5,632 bases of DNA, taken from assembly GCA_013203065.1 (NCBI GenBank), contig JABMQV010000604.1:1-5632 (forward strand). Reading direction: 5' to 3'. This DNA comes from Desulfobacteraceae bacterium. GTDB lineage: Bacteria; Desulfobacterota; DSM-4660; Desulfatiglandales; Desulfatiglandaceae. The notes under the pieces were generated by a model. It did not search any database and was not told where the DNA came from. It saw only the letters and a list, made by a program, of their open reading frames with translations. Positions 5,441 through 5,632 of this stretch are shown piece by piece (position 1 is the stretch's first letter; each line of letters opens with the position of its first letter). A program made the translations under genes and the position numbers.

Positions 5441-5483
5441 GAACTTACAGGTCACGGCAGGCTGGAACGGGAGGGACAATGAG

Positions 5484-5632
5484 ATGAGCCGAGTTGCATT
5501 TGTTGAGAACCAGGACCGCACGAGAGGGGTAAAGGCCTCTCTCACCGCCTTGGGGAGTAACCCTGTCAAAGGAAAGGATGTCCTGATCAAGCCCAACTTC
5601 AATACCGCAGATCCCGCGCCTGGTTCCACTGA
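5484..5632 (+). CDS. DUF362-domain protein, N-terminal part (cut by window edge)
   Basis: Forty-nine residues are visible before the window ends. The sequence MSRVAFVENQDRTRGV, then a helix ending ALGSNPVKGKDVL and the motif IKPNFNTADPAPGST, is the typical start of DUF362 proteins, in which the K-P-N-F-N segment is strongly conserved. Many members carry a C-terminal 4Fe-4S ferredoxin module, which cannot be checked here. The exact biochemical role of the family is not established to my knowledge. ATG 5484 is the start: an ATG at 5479 runs into TGA after two codons, and GGGAGGG lies about 9 bases before 5484. It is transcribed divergently from the SDR group. Confidence 0.8.
   Translation, partial: MSRVAFVENQDRTRGVKASLTALGSNPVKGKDVLIKPNFNTADPAPGST

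Noticed and set aside
5384..5629. 81-codon minus-strand ORF at the right edge
   Set aside because: Antisense to the DUF362 N-terminus, which carries the conserved KPNFN motif on the plus strand.
1..5632. CRISPR array, tRNA/rRNA, insertion sequence or prophage-type system
   Set aside because: No regularly spaced repeats, no cloverleaf or rRNA-like sequence, and no transposase or integrase frame was seen on either strand; the content is metabolic.

Overview
The window looks like chromosomal DNA of an anaerobic bacterium, most likely a sulfate-reducing or syntrophic member of the Desulfobacterota (former Deltaproteobacteria). The evidence is protein content only: a glutaryl-CoA dehydrogenase of the non-decarboxylating type beside the carboxyltransferase subunit of the Na+-pumping glutaconyl-CoA decarboxylase, plus HdrC-like and DUF362 iron-sulfur-type proteins. 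No rRNA or tRNA is present to confirm the taxonomy.

Layout. (1) 1-248, minus strand: N-terminal part of an HdrC-like protein with two 4Fe-4S clusters, cut by the window edge. (2) 249-640: a 392-base divergent intergenic region with a good plus-strand promoter, a 14-base perfect palindrome, two AT-rich 15-base palindromes and a doubtful 37-codon leader ORF. (3) 641-3594, plus strand: a two-gene unit of acyl-CoA (glutaryl-CoA) dehydrogenase and gcdA, closed by a long hairpin at 3623-3669. (4) 3584-5306, minus strand, convergent to gcdA: an SDR oxidoreductase, a small four-helix membrane protein broken by a frameshift, a TIGR04076-type cysteine-containing protein and a probable unlisted 53-codon ORF, each with its own Shine-Dalgarno sequence. 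(5) 5307-5483: a divergent promoter region. (6) 5484-5632, plus strand: N-terminus of a DUF362 protein, cut by the window edge.

How the genes work together. The dehydrogenase probably oxidises glutaryl-CoA (from benzoyl-CoA, lysine or dicarboxylate breakdown) to glutaconyl-CoA without releasing CO2. GcdA then moves the carboxyl group of glutaconyl-CoA to the biotin of the decarboxylase complex, yielding crotonyl-CoA, and the membrane subunit would couple decarboxylation to Na+ export. The sequence reason for choosing the non-decarboxylating type is a Val immediately before the catalytic Glu (V364-E365), where decarboxylating enzymes have Tyr. The other decarboxylase subunits (GcdB, GcdC, GcdD) and EtfAB are not in the window. 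The divergent HdrC-like protein may carry the electrons, but that is inferred from position only. The SDR/membrane/TIGR04076 group is a separate unit with no clear link to glutarate metabolism.
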